Below are positions 6,782 through 8,587 of a stretch of 8,587 bases of DNA, in pieces. The position numbers and the translations under genes are program-made. Origin of the DNA: Firmicutes bacterium UBA995 (lineage in GTDB: Bacteria; Bacillota; Sulfobacillia; UBA995); NCBI GenBank assembly GCA_002291985.1, contig DBBB01000060.1, positions 3,082 to 11,668 on the forward strand, read 5' to 3'. Positions within the stretch are counted from its first letter, which is position 1. Every line of letters begins with the position of its first letter. The notes under the pieces were generated by a model. It saw only the letters and a list, made by a program, of their open reading frames with translations. It was not told where the DNA came from and ran no database searches.

Positions 6782-6985
6782 TCAACGGAAGCAACCCAGT
6801 TGACAGAAGGCGATCTTGATGCCAAGCCGGTCACAAACCCGTCCGACCACCGCCGGGGGCACTCCGAGCCTACCGGCCAGGTCCAGCGCGCAAGCGCAGT
6901 TCATGCGCCCATCGACCGCCGCCTGACGGACCGCTTCCGTCACCCTTCGTTCCCGGCCATCATCGACCGGGTCGCCTGTATACAA
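6782..6985 (-). CDS. Small Cys-rich conserved protein opening the cofactor operon, function unknown
   Basis: This gene encodes a protein of about 67 residues if it starts at TTG 6985. The core ALDLAGRLGVPPAVVGRVCD looks like a small helix-turn-helix unit, with 'LGVPPAVVGR' resembling the turn and recognition helix. It is followed by LGIKIAFCQLGCFR. Five cysteines are present at 30, 32, 51, 61 and 65, in a CxC and a CxxxC arrangement that could bind a metal or an iron-sulfur cluster. From memory, similar small proteins ending in CQLGCF occur near molybdenum genes in Clostridia, but I cannot name a family. The stop is 13 nt from moeA, so it is the first gene of the operon and may be its regulator or metal sensor. 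The start is uncertain: TTG 6985 has a G-rich tract and AAGG upstream at poor spacing. A GTG at 6943 would give 53 residues, and an open frame back to 7138 exists but passes through the probable promoter. Confidence 0.6.
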   Translation of the reverse strand: MYTGDPVDDGRERRVTEAVRQAAVDGRMNCACALDLAGRLGVPPAVVGRVCDRLGIKIAFCQLGCFR

Positions 6986-7120
6986 GGTCCTTCCCCCCGG
7001 AGCGCCGCCTGGCGGCAAGCTTCCGTTATGCTTGCCTGAGCATAATTCTATCCCCACCGCTCGTTTCCTGCGCTCATCCGCTCCCCGCAAGGTGGTGTCA
7101 TTATGCCTGGGCAACCGTTG
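6986..7120 (-). ncRNA. Structured 5' leader of the cofactor operon, candidate riboswitch
   Basis: This stretch lies between the probable transcription start near 7120 and the first gene. On the minus strand it can form nested helices: GCAUAAU (7100-7106) with AUUAUGC (7040-7046), CCACC (7091-7095) with GGUGG (7054-7058), and CUUGCG (7086-7091) with CGCAGG (7067-7072). After these come a perfect 7-bp hairpin (7030-7036 with 7014-7020) and a GCCGCC/GGCGGC palindrome (7004-7016) just before the G-rich region preceding the start. A 6-bp hairpin UUAUGC/GCAUAA (7040-7045 with 7026-7031) would exclude both the outer helix and the 7-bp hairpin. This gives two alternative folds, as in a switch. Its position before moe/moa genes fits the molybdenum/tungsten cofactor riboswitch, but I could not match that consensus from memory, so it may be another class. 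No U-rich terminator was seen, so control would more likely be of translation. Confidence 0.45.
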
Positions 7121-7126
7121 GTTTTC

Positions 7127-7155
7127 ACTATAACCCACGAGGGTTGACCGGTCTA
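7127..7155 (-). promoter_or_regulatory. Probable sigma70-type promoter of the cofactor operon
   Basis: On the minus strand, TAGACC (7150-7155) and TATAGT (7127-7132) are 17 nt apart, matching the consensus at 4 and 5 of 6 positions. It is the best promoter-like pair upstream of the operon. It would place the transcription start near 7120 and leave a leader of about 135 nt. Confidence 0.5.
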
Positions 7156-7170
7156 CCGTCAGATAGACGG
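7146..7170. promoter_or_regulatory. Overlapping palindromes at the operon -35 box, possible operator
   Basis: GACCGGTC (7146-7153) is a perfect 8-bp palindrome overlapping the proposed -35 box. Next to it, CCGTC-AGATA-GACGG (7156-7170) is a perfect inverted repeat, and GTCTA (7151-7155) pairs with TAGAC (7164-7168). Such symmetry at a -35 element suits a repressor or activator site. No known operator is recognised. Confidence 0.35.
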
Positions 7171-7451
7171 CTCACAGACCGCTGGTGGGCATCCAGTGCA
7201 CCTGAAGCGCCGCCCCGATTGCCCTGACCCGCTCAACCCACAGCTGGGGAACCCAGGTGCCCGTGCCACGGTAGCGGAAGCGCCACGGAATGTACACGAG
7301 ATAGGCCGCGTGCGGGCGCCCATAGGCGCTCTTGCCAAGAGCGGGTGTCGTGCGAACGGCGGGGTCCAGTTCACTGTACATCTCCAGGTAGCAGCCGCTC
7401 CGGGGCTCAAACAGCCCCAGGTCGGCCGGCGCGGGCCCATCGTCCGGCCGG

Positions 7452-7488
7452 ACGCCAAACAGCCGAATCGTGGAGCGCAGGGTGGCGG
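7452..7488. repeat. 37-bp direct repeat, copy 1
   Basis: This 37-bp sequence is identical to 7526-7562. Read on the minus strand it encodes the ATLRSTIRLFG part of the TPR/GH26-like gene, in the frame of the downstream fragment. Confidence 0.95.
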
Positions 7489-7525
7489 TGTGGCAGCGGC
7501 AGGCGGCGGGCTACGAGGTCACGGA

Positions 7526-7562
7526 ACGCCAAACAGCCGAATCGTGGAGCGCAGGGTGGCGG
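7526..7562. repeat. 37-bp direct repeat, copy 2
   Basis: This is the second identical copy. It is separated from copy 1 by exactly 37 bp (7489-7525), so the two are offset by 74 bp. Read on the minus strand it follows the upstream TPR frame, and a TGA appears a few bases after it. Confidence 0.95.
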
Positions 7563-7905
7563 CCCGGTTAAGATCCTCCAAGCCCCAGTTCGGTTGGCCG
7601 GCCTTCGTCCAGAAGAAGGCCTCATTCTCGTACGCGGCGATCGCCTCGTCCCTGCGGCCGCGTTCGTCCAGCGCGCGGCCGAGCTTCTTCCACTAGATAG
7701 CGGCATTGGTCCAGTTCCCCTGGCGGGCGTAGCCTTCCGCCAACTGGAACCAGAGCGGGATCGCCTCATCGATGTTGCTGCGGGCCTCTAGGGCCTTGGC
7801 ACGCTGGTGTAAAGTCCAGAGTGTGCTGCCCTCGACAGCCAGTCCTAGGGCAAGGACCAGGAACAGACTGACCAGTCCCGAGCAAGTAGCGCGGCGCAAT
7901 CCAGT

Positions 7906-7913
7906 TCACCTCC
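7906..7913 (-). promoter_or_regulatory. Ribosome binding site of the TPR pseudogene
   Basis: GGAGGTGA on the minus strand stands 6 nt before the TTG at 7899. It fixes the original start of the broken gene and shows that its N-terminal end is intact. Confidence 0.7.
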
Positions 7914-7954
7914 ACGAAGTCCGAGCCACGCCGACAGGTGCGCCGGGCGTCATT

Positions 7955-8587
7955 TCATGGTCGCTTATCGGGGGCGGCCGAGAGCCGTTCGCTCACCGTT
8001 CCGGACACTGTTCCATGCTGTGGGACCAACGCCAACCGGACGGATGAAACCGAGTCCGCCGCGACGGAGACACCGTCCAGCGAGGACGCCACGTATCCGG
8101 GAGAGGTGGCTGTCACCCCATACGCCTGTCCGGCGTCAAGGCCCGCAGCCCGGAACAATCCGCTGGCGTCCGCAATAACTTCTCTGAGCACCGTTCCGTG
8201 ATGCTTCACGGTAACATGCGCCCCGGAGATTGCGGCACCGGTCATGGCATCTACCACGCGCCCCGAAAGGCTGCCCTGCCTGCCGCCGCCGGCCTGGGAT
8301 GTGATCGCGGCAGTGGCGGATAGCTTGCTGGGCACCGTGGTGGTCCGGCCACCGGCGACCATGATGCCGGTCACGCTGGCCCACTGGTAACCGGAAGCAC
8401 CAACCGAGACCCGATGCGGCCATTCCGCTGAGGTGGCCGGGACACCGGTAATCACAAACACACCGTCCGACCCGGTGTGGATGGTACCAATTCCTAAACC
8501 GCCGCCTCCCCAAGAAGAAATCGTAACCCCTGCATCCTTGATCGGGGCACCCGTAACCGCGTCGGTTACCACACCTGTCACGGTGCC
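7955..8587 (-). CDS. Carboxypeptidase-regulatory-like repeat protein, C-terminal part (truncated by window edge)
   Basis: This is the last 210 residues of a larger protein; the frame stays open to the window end. It consists of beta-sandwich repeats of the carboxypeptidase regulatory-like type. Repeat 1 begins GTVTGVVTDAVTGAPIKDAG and continues to about residue 105. Repeat 2 begins GSLSGRVVDAMTGAAISGAH and contains SGLFRAAGLDAGQAYGV. A third repeat opens GTVSGTVSERLSAAPDK, then stops after about 19 residues at a TGA. Such domains occur in exported or surface proteins, where they act as spacers or binding modules; no catalytic domain is visible in this part. The composition is rich in Gly, Ala, Ser, Thr and Val. 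The abrupt end within a repeat may be natural or a nonsense truncation. The next gene, 55 nt downstream on the same strand, is a pseudogene, which makes decay plausible. The two could have formed one surface-protein locus. Confidence 0.75.
   Translation of the reverse strand, partial: GTVTGVVTDAVTGAPIKDAGVTISSWGGGGLGIGTIHTGSDGVFVITGVPATSAEWPHRVSVGASGYQWASVTGIMVAGGRTTTVPSKLSATAAITSQAGGGRQGSLSGRVVDAMTGAAISGAHVTVKHHGTVLREVIADASGLFRAAGLDAGQAYGVTATSPGYVASSLDGVSVAADSVSSVRLALVPQHGTVSGTVSERLSAAPDKRP

Larger units (their letters stand above)
7172..7899 (-). pseudogene. Decayed exported TPR protein with partial GH26-like domain
   Basis: The reading frame starts at TTG 7899 with GGAGGTGA 6 nt upstream. 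It begins with a signal-peptide or anchor-like segment (GLVSLFLVLALGLAV), then tetratricopeptide-like helices (EAIPLWFQLAEGYARQGNW, then WKKLGRALDERGRRDEAI after the stop). An in-frame TAG at 7693-7695 interrupts the protein where a Tyr codon would fit the repeat. The frame then runs on until a 74-bp insertion (direct repeat plus spacer, 7452-7562) shifts it and introduces TGA. Removing exactly 74 bp restores one frame ending at 7172, for a 217-residue product. The downstream part, with LFEPRSGCYLEMYSELDP and WVERVRAIGAALQVHWMP, resembles the start of a glycoside hydrolase 26-like (mannanase-type) domain, but most of that domain is missing. So there are two definite lesions and a probable C-terminal truncation close to the neighbouring operon promoter. 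The GH26 assignment is tentative; the broken frame is clear. Confidence 0.75.

Noticed and set aside
6782..7138. 118-residue version of the small protein from GTG 7138
   Set aside because: The extra N-terminus overlaps the probable promoter and the hairpin-rich leader, has no ribosome binding site at a fitting distance, and lacks protein-like character.
7159..7458. 99-residue minus-strand reading frame
   Set aside because: It is an off-frame shadow of the GH26-like fragment; the neighbouring frame carries the recognisable sequence and joins the TPR part once the 74 bp are removed.
7452..7562. Two-repeat CRISPR-like array (37-bp repeats, 37-bp spacer)
   Set aside because: There are only two copies, the repeat encodes part of the surrounding TPR/GH26-like protein in frame, and there are no cas genes or leader nearby.
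7693..7695. In-frame TAG read as pyrrolysine
   Set aside because: A Tyr fits the TPR pattern at this place and the same gene carries a second, frame-shifting lesion, so loss of function is the simpler explanation.

Overview
The window is GC-rich throughout. It uses strong AGGAGG-type ribosome binding sites, frequent GTG/TTG starts and tightly overlapping genes. Together with the protein types this suggests a high-GC, probably anaerobic and possibly thermophilic member of the Firmicutes (Clostridia-like). That assignment is an inference from gene style and remembered family resemblance; no marker gene is present.

Layout. (1) 22-264, plus strand: a short MoaD/ThiS-type sulfur carrier ending in Gly-Gly. 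The gene before it lies outside the window. (2) 354-1012, minus strand: an AbrB/MazE-type antitoxin and PIN-domain toxin pair with its own promoter, convergent with moaD. (3) 1136-6985, minus strand: a compact molybdenum/tungsten cofactor operon. In transcription order it is a small Cys-rich protein, moeA, a moeA fused to a periplasmic-binding-protein-like domain, moaA, a moaC-MOSC fusion, and mogA. Every junction is a short gap (7 or 13 nt) or an overlap (4 or 8 nt), so the genes are probably translationally coupled. (4) 6986-7170: the control region of that operon, with a sigma70-like promoter, overlapping palindromes at its -35 box, and a leader of about 135 nt. The leader can form several hairpins, some mutually exclusive, and looks riboswitch-like. 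(5) 7172-7899, minus strand: a decayed gene for an exported TPR protein with part of a GH26-like domain. It is broken by an amber codon and by a 74-bp insertion made of a 37-bp direct repeat plus a 37-bp spacer. (6) 7955-8587, minus strand: the C-terminal part of a protein built of carboxypeptidase-regulatory-like repeats, ending abruptly inside a third repeat and running off the window edge.

How the genes work together. MoaA and MoaC convert GTP to cyclic pyranopterin monophosphate. A sulfur carrier such as MoaD, with a MoaE that is not in this window, makes molybdopterin. MogA adenylylates it and MoeA inserts molybdate or tungstate. Two different MoeA proteins and a MOSC domain suggest sorting between metals or cofactor forms. 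The most interesting parts are the leader with its alternative pairings, the small Cys-rich protein that opens the operon, and the repeat-mediated decay of the neighbouring TPR/GH26-like gene.
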